A stretch of 64,000 nucleotides of DNA from Melampsora larici-populina 98AG31 (GCF_000204055.1 NW_006768797.1:753380-817379); one strand, 5' to 3'; positions 12,218 through 26,075 are shown, numbered from the stretch's first letter. The notes: generated by a model from the sequence alone, not told the origin. Program-made: numbers and translations.

Positions 12218-15200
12218 ATGTTCTCAACTTCACCTTTTGAGTTAATCGTCTTTCCTTGTTGCTTCGTCTTATTAGCAATCCTACCTTTCGTTTCAAACTT
12301 ACGATGGCCTCAAAAACTTCGATTGACAAATTCATCACCTCGGCCTCAGTCATTCGATCAAACTATCCCTTTACCAGCTTCCACTTCTTCTTCTAACTTT
12401 TCTCAAGTTCAATCAGCTAACACAGTCGTTGAGGAATCGGTTCAAACAAAAGCCCAACCCCGTCGACTCGTTTCACATTGTGAAGATGGTCATTTGATCA
12501 ATCAGCTTCAATTTTGGCGTCGTGTCAAGCTGAGCAAAATTGCCACTGGAAGTTTGATGGGAGTTTTAATTGTTTTGCGTTGTTTCGAGCTCGGATGGGA
12601 CTTGGTCAATCCTCAGTCTGATCAACTATCTCAAACGGGAAGGATTCTAGAAGATATACTGGTCATCATCTTTTGGTCGATCACATGCTACGTTGTATTC
12701 AAACGTTCAGTTCCGATCACTGAAGTTGCCGCGCATTGGGCATCTATTATTCATCTAGCAACTTTGACATTTGCATATTGTGCTTGGTCATTATGCTGCC
12801 TGCTTCTACCCACCAGCGATATCAACCAACCCAACACAGGTTCTTCAAATACGCATCGTTGGCTCTCTTCGATTGATGCCGTCGTGAGCTTGGTGATCTC
12901 AGTCATCACCTGTACAATCCCACGAAGCCCTCGCATACTCTACCGATCCCCTTACGATGTTGAAGTTAAAACACACGATCTAACTCCCCCAGAACTTACA
13001 TCTTGTCAATCAAGTGGCCATGAAAACACAGAGGACTTTGCTACAACCATATCTCACGACAACAAGAGTAATATCAACAAAGAGGGCAATGTCACTTTAA
13101 TCGCTTGTTGTTCTGTTTTGGATCATCTATTTTTCAATTGGGTCTCGCCTGTGATGAAAGCAGGCATGAAGAAAGCTAGTTTGGAGAAAAGTGATCTACC
13201 TCATCTTTCAGCGGATTTCAGAAGTTGGAATTTATACAAGAAAGTCATTGACAATATAGCACAAGCCTCACAGAATCAGACAGGCTTGATGAAACACGTT
13301 GGAAAATCACCTCAATGGATGAATCCATTACTGTGGAGAGTCATCAAAATTAATCAAACTGCATTTATGACTCGTAAGTCAGCCTTACGCTGTCTTTGTC
13401 TCACACTGAATTGTCTACTCAAATTACCACCTGTATAACTGATGCATAACTGGTATGATGGTTATTTAAAGAGGCTGCATTGGCTCTATTGAACAGTGTT
13501 CTGTATTACGCTCCAGCTTTTTTCCTACGAAAAATCATCGAGTTTCTAGAACATAAGGATGCTTCAGGAACCAAATCAACGGCAATGGGATATACATACT
13601 GTGCTGGATTGCTGATTGCGATGTTATCAGAAAGCATTGTAAGCGGGCAGCTATGGTATATCTCTAATTCAGTACTTTGTGCACGAGTAAGAATTCAGTT
13701 GAACACTGCAATTTATGCAAAAACCTTACGAGTTAGTAACTCTGATCCTTCACTGCATCATATGTGTAATGTGAGAGCCATTGACACCTATCCCTGTGTA
13801 TCTATCAGCGCAAAGACGTCACTACAGTCTCATCACCTAACGACTCCGACTCGAAAAAATCACCCGGGCAGGAAGCTTTAACAAACTCAACAACTATAAG
13901 TGATGCAAGCACTGTCGCAGAATCATCGTCAGCTCGCGTTGATACTTCTCAGATGTCAGGTGATACGACTTTGAAGAAGAAAAAAGAACCACTCAAATCT
14001 GACCCAGTTGGCTTCGGTAGCAAATCTCAAGTGTAGTCGATTCTGCTTTGTTGCTGCTGTGGGAACGTGAAGTCTGAATAGGCGTCTTTTTGAACAGGCT
14101 CAATCTTTTCACCATCGATGCGGACCGAGTTGCCGACTTTGGAATGTCGTGCTTCAGCTTGATCGACGCTCCAGCAGAAGTCCTCATAGGTACAATTTTC
14201 CTTTATGACTTGCTTGGCATTGCATCCATCGTTGGAATTGCGATTTCGATACTGTTCATCCCCCTGAACCACTACACTAGGTATGCTACACATCTTCTTT
14301 ATTCATGGTTTAGTTTCGCTTACGACTGTCGAGCTATCGTCACTGATTGTCCCTGAATATCAGTAAGTGGTATGCAATGGTGCAAGACAAGCTGATGATG
14401 GCACGTGATAGACGTGTCTCACTGATGAATGAAGTACGTCTTAATCTGCTCGATACATGTTTTCTAATGTGGATGGAGAAGATCTGACTTCCTGTTCAGG
14501 TCTTGGGATCGATACGTATGATCAAATATATGGCATGGGAGAAACCATTTGAAGAAAAAATTCTGAGATCTCGTGATCACGAACTCAGTCAGTTGAGACA
14601 AAATTTCTTGCTCGAGGTCAGCTTTTGAACATAATTTCCATAGCGAGATGAATAATCACATCTTACGATAATCAATAATCTGATCTTGGGGTAATTTATA
14701 TCGATCAGATCTCCTTCAATTTTATTTGGCTGGCAAGTCCCATCTTTTGCGTGCTAGTGAGCTTCCTTTGGTATACAAAGGTTGCAGGAAACGAATTAAC
14801 CCCGGCTGTGGCTTTCACAAGTCTTGGTTAGTCCTATCCTACTATCCGCAGGTTGAACCAAGATCGTCAAATCTAATCGACCTTCCGTATAGCTGTATTC
14901 GCAGAGTTGAAGTTTGCTCTGAACGTGAGCTTTCCACTTTGTTGTGATAGCTGATATCATTGAAGCCTATGTGGCAGTCCGGCAAGAAAACTTACTGGCG
15001 CTCCATACGTCGATTTGATTCAGACTCTACCGGAAACTTTTATCGATGCGCTCCAGTGTCTGGTGTCACTTCACAGAATTGAGAATTATCTGGCCTCTCC
15101 TGAATGCGAAACTGACACCGAAGCACTGACGAAGCCGCTTGAAGCTTCCAAGTCGCACCTATCATTGAAAAAGCCGAGGACTTCTACAAGTTCAGCGGAA

Positions 15201-18200
15201 GGCCCTGATTTAAACTGTATCGCTGTCCGTAGCGCTACCATCACCTGGCCTACAGTCAATCCAGCTGATCTAGCACGAGCTGGAACCGAGTCACTCTCGC
15301 CTATGACACCATCAAGACGCAGATTCTATCTCGAGGATATCACGATTGATTTCCCACCTAAAGAGCTTACACTGATATGCGGTAGTTTGGGCAGCGGTAA
15401 AACGCTCTTATTGTTGGGTGAGTATGCCATGCTTCAACCTGATGCGATCAAAAGTTCGTCCTAATTGTTTGTTCGCCTACATACATCTTACAGCATTGCT
15501 TGGGGAAGCCGATCTACTGGCCGGACAGATTATCTGCCCACGTTCTCCACCAGATACCATTCATTATCTTACACATCTCGAGACCATCACGGAGGACGAG
15601 TGGCTGCTTCCTACTATGGCATATGCTCCGCAAAGTGCGTGGTTGCAGAATGCCAATGTCAGGACAAATATCCTCTTTGGACTGCCATATGTAAAGAAGA
15701 GGTATGAAGCGACTCTGAATGCGTGTAGCCTGGTCAGCGATCTCTTAATCCTTGAGGATGGCGATCAAACCGAGATCGGAGAAAAAGGAGTGAACTTGAG
15801 CGGTACGCAGATTCTACATTGATCCCCATTTGTTTGGATATGACTCACCAAGGTGTTGAATGTCTCTTTCTTCATTGAGCATATAGGTGGGCAGAAAGCA
15901 AGAATCTCCTTAGCCCGAGCTGTCTATTCTCGGGCATCTGCGATTTTGTTAGACGACGTCTTGAGCGCGGTGGATGCACATACCGCTAGGCATATCGTAG
16001 ATCATTGTTTCAAGGGGCCACTCTTGAAAGATAGGACCATTATACTTGTCTCTCATCATGTGCAGCTTTGCGCTCCTATCGCTGGATATGTTGTCTGTTT
16101 GGAGAACGGGAACGTCGACATGGCTATCAGCGGTGTCGAATTCTTGTCTTCCAAAAAGTACAGAACACTCTCCGGGATGGACGCAGCTGACGACGAGGAG
16201 AACGTTATCACTAACAAACCTTCCCCAGCCTTGGGAAGTTCCAAACCAAAGGAACCGAGCAAATTGACTAAGCGACTGTTCAGAAATGTTGCCGCCAACG
16301 AAGTACCTCAATTCGCTGATCACAGTCCAGCCGAGTCAGCAGCCAGCTCAGTAGATGGAGATAGCGATAGTGAGAGCGAAACCGACTCGCTGAACAAACC
16401 GGCAAGAAAGTTTATTGAAGACGAGACGCGTGCAGTCGGGCATGTAGATGCTAGTGTATTCAAAATGTACCTTGGTGCTAACGCAGACGGCCTGGCAGGC
16501 ACCCTCATCTTTTGGACCTCCTTTGTGGCTGTCTTCCTCGGCAACAAGATCATGGATGTTGCTGAAACTTATGTCCTCAGTCTATGGTCCAATTCAAACG
16601 ATCAGGCTCCACAGCCGACGAAAACAATCTTCTCACTATTATTTCAACAGGCAAACTCTGTTGACTTTTACCTTGGTCTTTATACAGCTGTGACGTTGTT
16701 GAACGTCGTTGTATCGACAGTTAGATGGCTCGTTCTATACAACGGAGCCTTACGTGCGTCTCAAAGATTGTATAAATCTATCCTGCGAGCTGTCCTCCGC
16801 TCTCCTCTTCGCTTCTTTGATACTGTGCCTCTTGGTCGGCTGTTGAATCGGTACGCTACTATGTTGTCATCTTGTCTCGACAGAACTGACTGAGGCTTTC
16901 TCTTGTCTTTTGATTTCTACCTCGAAGGTTTGGAAAAGACTTTGAAGGAATAGATTCATCCTTACCAGACAACCTCGGTCGCTCATTGATGTATGGCTTA
17001 AATGTGGCCACGACCATATTATCGATCGCTTTCGTCACACCTACCTTTTTGATAGCATTTGCGCTCATCAGTGTATTGTATTGGTGGTATGGTCGGCAGT
17101 ACACTCAGATTGCGAGAGAATTGAGAAGATTGGACAGTGTCACCAAGTCACCTTTGTTCAGTGCATATGGTGAAACAGTAGCCGGTGTAGCTGTAATCAG
17201 AGCATTTGGTGGTTGTTCTCGGGCTTTAGCTTTGGTGTTCGACCGGATTGACACCAACGTCTCATTCTACTTCTATTTGGTGAGTACATACAGCTGTCAT
17301 CAGGTTGTAGTATGATTCAAAAAACCAATGCTGATGCTGTACGCCTTGGAACATGCAGTGGAGTGTTAACCGTTGGCTCTCGATTCGATTCGCACTTCTA
17401 TCAAGTTTCATCGTGGGCCTTACTGGGTTCTTATTGATTAAATCAAGAGATTCAATCAGTGCATCTCTTGCAGGGTTTGCCTTAACCTTTGCGATAAATA
17501 TATCAGGTGATATGATTTTACTTGTCAGAAGATTTACTGCACTTGAAATGAGCATGGTGGCAGTGGAACGAGTGAAGGAGTTTTCGGAAATGGATGCTGA
17601 AGCTCCGGAGATCATGGAGCCTAGGCCTCCAGCTCATTGGCCACATAGTGGGGAGATTGAGGTTAAGGGTAAGTTTGTGAAAATCGTCGTTGTGATCTTT
17701 GGTGGCTAGCAGTGCTGAGGTTCATCGTATCTATTTATCTATTTAATCCTGAAGAATTGACTGTCCGCTACAGCCCTACACTTCCAGATGTGCTTCATGC
17801 AGTCACATTTCATGTTCCAGCACGAGGGAAAGTAGGTATCGTGGGGGCCACTGGATGTGGAAAATCCACACTAGCGCAATCATTTTTTCGCTTCGTGGAA
17901 GCATGGGATGGGCATATAAAGATAGATGGCTTGGATATCAAGGTCAGTTCGTTGGGCTAACATTCACTATTTTTGATATTCTATACATCTTGGTGTCTAC
18001 TGACTGTTGTTTGGACTACAGAACATTGGATTGTTTGACTTACGATCCCGACTGACTATCATCCCCCAAGATCCTACAATCCTTTCGGGTTCTCTGCGAT
18101 CAAGTATGTATCCTTCATCATCATATGGATATTGTCGTTCGGGTATCCACTGACCGTTTTCTGATTCATTTTCACGTACCATAGCACTGGATGTGTTCGA

Positions 18201-18983
18201 CGAACATGCTGATGCAGAGATTTATAGCGTCCTTCGACGAGTCAACCTGATTCCAGCTACTGATGCTGACGCGGACGGTCTGAATGAAAACGTGTTCAGG
18301 AACCTGTAAGTTTGGTCCTCCAATTAGTCATCCTTTTATTATCAGGATGTTTCTTTAGGTAATTAATACGTTGCTCTGTGTTGGTGGTACCCGTTCCAGA
18401 GAAACTGAAGTTTCAGAACAAGGTTCAAATTTTTCTCAGGGACAACGACAACTGTTGTGCATGGCAAGAGCTTTGCTAAAAAGATCTAAAGTTTTATTGA
18501 TGGATGAAGCTGTAAGCTCCTCTTGCTAAAAATCATACCAACTCGTAGATTAGCTGATCAAGGATCAATTACTGTTGGCAGACATCGAGTATCGATAACG
18601 AAAGTGATGCACATATCAGCTTGACGATTCAGCAGGAGTTTTCTGAATCTACATTATTAGTGATAGCTCATCGACTCAGAACGGTGATCAACTTTGATGC
18701 TGTTCTGGTATTGGATCAAGGAAGGGTGGTTGAATATGGTACGATCTCAGTGCTTTTGTTTTGCTGTTGTGTCTGATGCACATCACTTAAGTTCGCTAGA
18801 TGAAACTAACAAATGCTTCTGAACGACGGGCATATAGATTCACCAGCGAAATTGATTGCGAACCCTAAATCAAGGTTTCATACGCTTTGTCGCGCCGCTG
18901 GAAAGCGTGAGTTTAGAGCTCTAAAACGAATGGCAGGAAGTAATACAAGTACTCCCACAGAGGTTGCACCCACCGAGTCGTGA
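12218..18983 (+). CDS. ABCC-family (MRP/Ycf1/Ybt1-like) full ABC transporter, 19 exons
   Basis: Nineteen exons (12218-13373, 13472-13731, 13809-14032, 14098-14280, 14364-14433, 14500-14616, 14709-14826, 14893-14924, 15024-15417, 15494-15802, 15887-16850, 16928-17279, 17359-17668, 17755-17942, 18022-18103, 18185-18305, 18400-18511, 18582-18738, 18838-18983) join in frame to 1764 residues. The order is an N-terminal TMD0-like hydrophobic region, TMD1 (YAKTLR then RKDV across an intron), NBD1 (Walker [14 protein letters not shown], Walker B AILLDD, SHH), a Ser/Asp-rich linker, TMD2, and NBD2 (Walker [15 protein letters not shown], Walker B VLLMDEA, AHR). NBD1 has Asp where the catalytic Glu is expected, the usual ABCC asymmetry. 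Family members export glutathione conjugates, bile acids or drugs across the vacuolar or plasma membrane; the substrate cannot be told here. The start was chosen as the first ATG in the hydrophobic frame. Confidence 0.93.
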
Positions 18984-19816
18984 TCCACAAAAAATCCAGT
19001 AGAGTTTTCATAATCTTGTTCGCTTGTTTCTTTTTTAGCATTTTCTTCTGTACTTTTTTGAATCATAATGTGCCCCTTTCTTAATGATGACAAGTTGATC
19101 AGATTTGATGATGAGTATTGAAGCATCGGCTTTTGGTTTATCCCCTTATAACTACTTATATGATTTACATTATTGTTTTAGAAAAGTTTTAGAAAAGTTT
19201 TGAGACTTGATAAAAATTTCATGATCTTTATGATCTGGATGATGGCTACGATTATTGCAATTCTCAAATTATTTTTACGAATCGCAATTTGAAAGAGATA
19301 GCTCAATGGTTTGTGAAATGTCACGACGAGGGTTATTCAAATCATTCCCTTATGTCACTTTAGTTTTTGACTTGTTGGTACGCTTTCATTCTTGTGATCG
19401 CCTAGTCCCCATTGCGTTGAGTCCAGCGGTGAGATCATTAAGGATGTTTTTGACAAGATTGATAGAAGTTGAAGTGATCCATGGCATACGCGAGACTGGG
19501 ATTGAAAAATGTGTCAATACTTCCTTCTATGGCTTTGACTTCTGGCAGAAAAGTAGCAAAACATTAACAGTCCTATCGTTCTGATTCCGATGGATGTAAA
19601 AGCTATGATCAATAGCACCATTACAAACGCAAACTTTTAGCAGCTGATGTGCTTCAGTCTCGCAATCTCTCCGGGAGATGAGAGGGACTTTTCAACTCAC
19701 AAAGGCAATGCTTCGACGATGGTTAGCCAAAATGGTGGATGCTTCGAATGCATATACCATCACCGGCAAGCTTATGGTTGCTGAGCTCAAGAAAGCTGAT
19801 CCTCTTGAATCCAACG
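18984..19816. other. Intergenic DNA after ABCC gene
   Basis: It holds the 3' flank of the transporter and the upstream region of the next gene. No further coding sequence was supported. Confidence 0.5.
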
Positions 19817-19824
19817 TATAAATA
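19817..19824 (+). promoter_or_regulatory. TATA box for the 298-residue protein gene
   Basis: TATAAATA lies 110 bp upstream of the ATG at 19934 in an AC-rich leader. The spacing is compatible with a core promoter. Confidence 0.5.
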
Positions 19825-19933
19825 GCGGATACTTTGAACGGATTGGTTACCCCTCTTCAAAGTAACCCAAAATCCTTAACGTCATAACCCAAACAACATT
19901 CACATCTTCTAAAACAACTCTAACGAGCTCAAA

Positions 19934-20830
19934 ATGCCTCACAATCACGCATCTAATTTATCCATTCGTTCTCCTATCAAGACAAATCGACCTCGTTCAT
20001 CATCTTTACCAAAATCTTATGTTATGCCTGCTGGACAGACATCTTCTGAAAATGACCCGGTGTATGCCCGTTTGAAAAGAGGAATAATTCCAGCTAAGAC
20101 TCGTCCACAATCTCCCTATCGAACAGAGATGCCTGAAGGATACGTGCCATTAGCTGCAATGCCAAAAAATAGACAATCTCCATTATACCCCATCTCACAA
20201 GACATTATGGATGAAGAATACGTACCATTGGCCGCAATGTCTAGAAACAATCGTCTCGCATCAATTCGAAAGGGCAAACAAACTTCTTTTCGACAAAATA
20301 ATGCATCGTCAATATATAACGAAGATTCAATTCCTAATCCAACTCTGCCTGATCAACTTTCTGACTTACCTTCCCCTCCTTCCACTGGATCTTCTCACTC
20401 TTCTGACCACCTTTCAGGAATGATAAACGATTTTCCAAGTGTACCAGCACCCCAGCCAGTTCCATCGCCAACTAACTCATCCACAAGTCGTACCAGTCGT
20501 ATCAGTCGTAGAGAATCCATACTTAGACAATTTCCAACCGTTCCAGCTCCACCACAAGTGGCATTACCACAATTACCAGGTAAACGTAGATACAGTTCAC
20601 TTGGAAATATTGGTCAGGTTAGTGAATTACATCAAGCTCTTAACCCTGAAAACATTATGAATACTGGATATGCTCATCAACCTAAGGAGTTTGTCAAGAT
20701 TGAAGATTATTATGTTGAATTGTTTTCTGAAATACCTAAAGTTAAAAGGAATTCTAGTTTTTCACTTGTTAGAAAGTTGTCTGGAAGTTTTCGTAAAATG
20801 TTTAAACATGGTAAAGATGGTAAATATTAA
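19934..20830 (+). CDS. Hypothetical basic Ser/Pro-rich protein, single exon
   Basis: An uninterrupted ATG frame encodes 298 residues, and no family was recognised. It is rich in Ser, Pro, Asn and Arg and looks mostly disordered. Two near-copies of a short module are present (EGYVPLAAMPKN and EEYVPLAAMSRN), as is a PSVPAP/PTVPAP pair, so the middle may have grown by internal duplication. The C-terminal 40 residues turn basic and amphipathic (SLVRKLSGSFRKMFKHG), which could bind membrane or a partner, though this is inference. There is no signal peptide or membrane segment. A TATA box and an A/C-rich leader precede the ATG, supporting a real gene despite the lack of homology. Confidence 0.65.
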   Translation: MPHNHASNLSIRSPIKTNRPRSSSLPKSYVMPAGQTSSENDPVYARLKRGIIPAKTRPQSPYRTEMPEGYVPLAAMPKNRQSPLYPISQDIMDEEYVPLAAMSRNNRLASIRKGKQTSFRQNNASSIYNEDSIPNPTLPDQLSDLPSPPSTGSSHSSDHLSGMINDFPSVPAPQPVPSPTNSSTSRTSRISRRESILRQFPTVPAPPQVALPQLPGKRRYSSLGNIGQVSELHQALNPENIMNTGYAHQPKEFVKIEDYYVELFSEIPKVKRNSSFSLVRKLSGSFRKMFKHGKDGKY

Positions 20831-23646
20831 TGAGGTTTCACGCATGTAGATAATTGTATATACTCTCATTTTGTTTCACTAGTAGATTTTTGTGTGTGTT
20901 GAATAATTTGAGATATGAAAAACTGGGTTTTTTTAATGATCAGATTCATGAGTTTCTTTCTGAGATGAGGTGTAAGCTCACACTAATCCAATGTTTGAGT
21001 ATTATTCATATTATTATGACTCAATCTTTATTAATCTTCAAGAAGTCCTGCATTTTCTGATACCCGAGAGCGCCGGTTCACAGTGATTTAAATGTTGTGA
21101 TTAAGCTAAAAGATATGAGGGACGTGAGATCACCCTTGTGTCAAATTTGGTATGCTTCCACACATTGATAGATATGTTTTTGGTTTGGCTGAGATGTGAT
21201 TTATGATACAATTTGCAAGAGTTGATTAATGCTCTTGGAATGTGACATAGTCTATAGAGCTGTGTACACTGCTGGTCTTCTTGGTGATGGCTTCAGTTGC
21301 TTGAATGAGGGATTTGCTGAAATGCTCAATATCTGATGTGCACGTCTCTACAACTTGATGTGTCACAATTAGGGCTCCACAGTAGACAGAAGAGTTATTG
21401 ATGATTGATGTGATCTGCTTGAGGAATGAAGTACATGGCATTGGTATTAAAGTCAGATATACATCATGTTCAGCAGAACAAAGCGTCAAAGTGGCGTAGA
21501 AGGCCTACGAGAGAGAGGCTCAGAGAGAGAGAGAAGCAAACATTTCGTTTGCTTCTCATGACCAGGAGGCAACTTGGTCACCAACCTTTGAAGGGAGAGG
21601 CATGTTTGAAAGGATCTCGCTTCTTTGTTTTCTATTACTAGCACTGCAACATACCCACAGTCTGAACTGCATAGAAGATCGAAAAGAAACCTGTAGATAA
21701 ATCCATTTCCATGTTCAACCTCGTGGAAAAGGAATTGGATAGGAAGTCAACCCATGTGAATCATAAAAAAATTGTGATTCCTGAATGTATGCATACGCAA
21801 GGTGATCAGGCCTCCATGGACCAAAAGCCAGAGACAAATGACAAGATATCTCAAAGAGTGTATAACCAGTAACCGTCTATAACGACTGCCAAGGTTGACT
21901 AGGGGTACTCCACAACTTCAAGTCGGACACATGCTATCTTCAAAGAAGGCTTTGTCCGTTGTGTAGGATCAGTAAAAAAGTGGAAATAACTCCTCAACTC
22001 AAGGAATTTTCAAGCTGGCAAAAGGAATTGCAAAATGTAAGGTGTGGGGCGCATGAATTCACATTTGTACCATCTCTATTTTTTTCATGTTTTTGTAATG
22101 ATTGGAACTGGCGTATCCAAGGTGAGCAACGTGGATTCCAACTGGAACGATGGCTCGTAAAGTGGTATAGACTTCTCTACAAGCTTGGAAAGTGTGATGG
22201 ATGCTTCTCGGGAGTTTAGAATGGATGATAGGACTCTGGGGTCCTGGTTGTTTTCTTGGCGGTGAATTTAGGGACTGAGGAACGATCAGTCATCTGATTA
22301 AGCGGTTTGTCGATGTCTTTTTGAGGGGTCGATGAGAAATTGTGAAGCTTTTGAAAGTGCTTTTGATGAGCACGTTCTGTGGGTCAGTGAGAGTTCTGCA
22401 ATTGATTTTCCCAAATCGACCTTTTCTCTCTCTCTCTCTGTTTGAGTTTAGATTTAATTTTCAGGAACGTGCTCAAGACTTCAACTTGATCGTTCGACTC
22501 GATTCAACCTATAAAAAGCTATCAAGACTCCAGTTCTTCAGCATGACTTTTTAATCATCAACTCCACCAACTCGATCTGATTCATTACATATTAGATTCC
22601 TATCGATCCTATACTATCCACCTCACTAGTCAATCCTTGAAGGTCAGTCAGTCAAGCTATAACCCATCATTCTATATTCTTTTCTTCAACTCAAGCTCTA
22701 TAAAATGATAATGCGATCACAGACAGACCCCTCTACAAGTCCTGTGACTTGATGAGTTCAGGATGATGAACTGGTTTCGTGATTGAAGGAGTTTCATTCA
22801 TCGTGTGATACTTCTCTTGACCATGCTCGATCGACTCCGAGTTTTGTATATCCACGCAGTTCTTCCAGCTAGAGGCTCTTTAGCGTTCCTCTATTACATA
22901 CATCTTGTCTTTCTCAATTCTTTTTCCACTCTTGCCTTCAAGTAAACACGCTCATCATACTTACTAATCAACGCCTATTCTTATCACTTAAATAAATCAC
23001 GCAAACCGCTTCATCCCCTTCAATCAATTGTCGGCCTCATCTCCATTTCGCATTGTTTTTAACCGACTGCTTTGTGGTTATTGTGGATTTATAGCAGAAC
23101 TCGTAAGTCTCTTTCACTTTCCCTTTCCGGTTGATTCTCTTCTAGGCTCTTCCTCATTGGTGTTTACATATCTCAAAACTCACCAAACCCTGAAACCTTT
23201 TTGGTTTGCGTCTATTGACCCCTTGCCAAACAAATCCCCAGGTACCTTCCTCAGCATCTCAAGCGCGTCTGTTTTCGCTTTTGGAATCCCTTTGCATTGT
23301 CACTTAAACGGCTGGATCAATATTAAATACAATTACTCCCGATTAATTGCCTGGGAAGATAGGCCAATATACTGTGCAGATATTCCTGGAATCAGCCTTC
23401 AAATTGGCTCTCACTCGCAGTAATCTTTATCACTTCAGAAGGTACATAAATACTTGACCTCTCTTAGTCCAAAGTACCCTTTTCCCCCAACATCTCGTCC
23501 CTGATTACTTTCACCGCTACCTCCGCCATTCGCTTTTGAACAATCTGCCTAACTCACGAACTTCTCGTCTTTCCAGCGTTCTTTTCAAACCCCCTTTTCC
23601 ACAACAACCACCTCGGCCATCTTTAGTCGTCCCCAACACCGCCATC
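20831..23646. other. 2.8-kb intergenic region
   Basis: No coding sequence could be supported. A GA-rich microsatellite lies near 21510-21535 and a (CT)n run near 22424-22440. The last part, about 22900-23640, is pyrimidine-rich and probably contains the promoter and 5' leader of the GDPD gene. Confidence 0.45.
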
Positions 23647-25242
23647 ATGTCTACTCAAGTTGATAGCACCCAAATCGATAACACAAGTTTACCCGGCTGT
23701 GCGGCCAATGACCGCTTACCGGCATGTTGGGGCCATCGCGGAGTGAGTAGACCTTTTTGCGACGCTCGCCTGACTAAACGCGCCAATACCTTACTCATCA
23801 TCTCATAAACGGTGCTACTCCACAACACTTCAATTCACCATCAGGCCTCCGCCGCCTTCCCCGAAAATACTCTTTCTTCTTTTGAAGCAGCCATCAGAGA
23901 TGGTGCTGAAGGAATCGAGACCGGTAAGTCTATCCCCATCATTGGAATCTACATGTCCTCTTATCGAAGATTCCTACTCAGCCCCGGTGGCTAGTATGGC
24001 AGTCTTTCCCCAATTGTCAAAAATATCATGAATATTTAATGTGACGGGATCGGAAGGAAATTTTGCACACCGCGTGGTACCACCATTTAGTACACCTGTC
24101 TCTTACTGATGTGGTTCATGGGTACTCTATCTGCAGATGTTCACGTTTCAGCAGACGGCGTGGTGTGCATGTTCCACGAGTACGCTACAAGGAGCTTCAT
24201 TGACATACACGGAACTGTTGATTTACCCGATTTGTCTTGTTCGCAATAAAAAGCCCCTCTTTAGAGCGAACTACCGATGGAAAAGGCATGATTGCGGATT
24301 TGAATTATAAAGATGGAATCGAGCTGGTTCGAACATTGAAGCAGCCATTTCAAAAAATTCCGACCTTCGAGGAAACCATCGAGATGTTGATGCACGAGTC
24401 AAACCGACATGTGGTCTTGAACATTGACTGCAAAGTCTGTTTCCCTTTTTTTCGGTCTTTTTGGGAACGACAATCTCCCGCTGTGGCGTGGTCAACTGAC
24501 CTTACCCCCTAACATCAAACAGCCTCAAAATGACCCAGAAAGGTTGTTCAAATTGATGAGAAGTTCGATCGACCGATACCCCAACCACGCCACCGAGCTC
24601 TCGCCACGCCTGATCCTTGGCCTTTGGCACCCCAAATTCATTATTCCTTCCATGGAGATCTTGCCCGAACTCAAGCGGGCTCACATAGGCAATTCTCCTT
24701 CAGTAGCCATGAAGTACTTCTGGAAAAATTGCGATGGCTTCAGCATGAAGTTCAGCTGCTTGGTGAACAAAGAAGGTGTCGAGTTTCGCAGAAGATGTAA
24801 AGAAGACGGGAAGGCTTTATTGGTATGGACAGTCAATGATCGAAGTGAAATGATTGAAGCGGCTAAATGGGGAGTAGACGCGATCTTGACAGACCGAACT
24901 AATTCTTACTTGCAGCTTCGTCAACAAATGCATGGTATGTTTATCCTTGACGGATCAAGTCTCACCTCTATCCTCAATGTCCTGACTTGCTTGTCTCGAT
25001 TATGCAGACGATTGGAAGGCAGTCAGCTCTGAAACGACTGCACTTTTTCCCTACTCTTCCATCTACTACTCAGGAGTGGTTTCTTGGTTATCTGAGACAT
25101 GGGCGTCTTACTATCTGGTAGGTTGCCTTGAATGCAATCTGTGCACTCTATTTAGCTTCTCCAACATAAGCTGATTGACCATGAAATTGAAAACTTTTAG
25201 ACTCGCTCAGCTGGCCCTTTTCCGACTTTGACAGCCTCATGA
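23647..25242 (+). CDS. Glycerophosphodiester phosphodiesterase-family protein, Pgc1-like
   Basis: Seven exons (23647-23742, 23845-23923, 24137-24179, 24254-24434, 24523-24934, 25008-25117, 25201-25242) join in frame to 320 residues, close to the size of yeast Pgc1. GDPD signatures appear in order: WGHRG at the start of the barrel, PENT, the metal-binding pair in GIETDVHVSADG, MFHDPSLERTTDGKG, and the C-terminal VWTVND and GVDAILTD strands of the TIM barrel. This class hydrolyses glycerophosphodiesters; Pgc1 proteins degrade phosphatidylglycerol to diacylglycerol. The C-terminus is aromatic and moderately hydrophobic (SSIYYSGVVSWLSETW), as expected for a membrane-associated tail, before a short last exon. 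Assignment to the superfamily is firm; the PG-specific role is inferred. Confidence 0.88.
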
Positions 25243-26075
25243 TCACATTCCCTTATATTTGTAATTTCATTTTGAATCTTTCATTGATCAAACCTCATGT
25301 GAAGTGTGGTACAGTTTCTATCTCAACTTCTTCCCTATATTGATTGCCCAAACTCGAACAAAAAAAAATCCTCAACCTTTAGTGAATCTTTTCGCGTTTG
25401 TTACCATTGTATGTTTTGTCCTTAAATTAGTGTTGTTGTTTTTTTGGCGGTAGTTGTTGGAAATACAGTTGTATTAGTTCAAACAATTGTGTCTTTTTGA
25501 TTACGTGTTCATTTTCTTTTTTCATGCTTACAGTATTCGTATCCCACTTTACTACCATTTTCTTTTGTTTTTTTGCACTGAAAGATTGTTTACCTATATG
25601 CCGCCATGAGCTGTGCCTCATGATTTACTGTAGGTTCCCATTGAGAACTTGGACCAGTAATAGTATATCCCATCTGAACCAAGTTTGCCAACTTTTTGTC
25701 GACTTGTCTGTCCCTCTGATATGGGCTTCGCTTGCTAAGGCTTTCATAATTCAACAATGTTCTCTGTACGTCAGGCTCCGTGAACTTGACTTTAATCATC
25801 TTTCCCATGGGTAAATATTGAAATGTCATGCTCAGATTGGTGAGACCAAAATTTTGTTGTCTCATACATTTTAGAAGTTTACAGAGAGTTGTGTGGACTG
25901 TAAGAGCCATACCAAACAAATGATGCTATGTTTTTGTCTATGTGACTGCTGGTGATCTGAATTTGTGGCACAACAAAGTCATCAAGGCCATCTTGAAATT
26001 CTTGAAGCATGAAATGGTGTTGTTAATTGTTCATTACTGGCAGGTCAAAAGAATCTTAGTCCTTTCTGGAAATGA
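25243..26075. other. Intergenic DNA before the retroelement
   Basis: This is the 3' flank of the GDPD gene and AT-rich DNA. It contains one coding-looking minus-strand fragment, listed separately. Confidence 0.4.
25590..25910 (-). pseudogene. Coding-looking fragment of unknown, possibly transposon, origin
   Basis: A minus-strand open frame of about 107 codons has balanced, non-repetitive composition (for example FGLTNLSMTFQYLPMGK and KKLANLVQMGYTITG). That suggests a once-coding segment rather than a chance frame. No partner exons, family motif or promoter were recognised. It may be a relic of a mobile element that predates the neighbouring insertions. Confidence 0.25.

Noticed and set aside
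21500..21540. GAGAGA-rich stretch as regulatory element
   Set aside because: A simple-sequence run without nearby gene start; no support for function.
23028..23423. 131-codon open frame upstream of the GDPD gene
   Set aside because: No ATG of its own at the start, pyrimidine-rich, and located where the GDPD leader should be.
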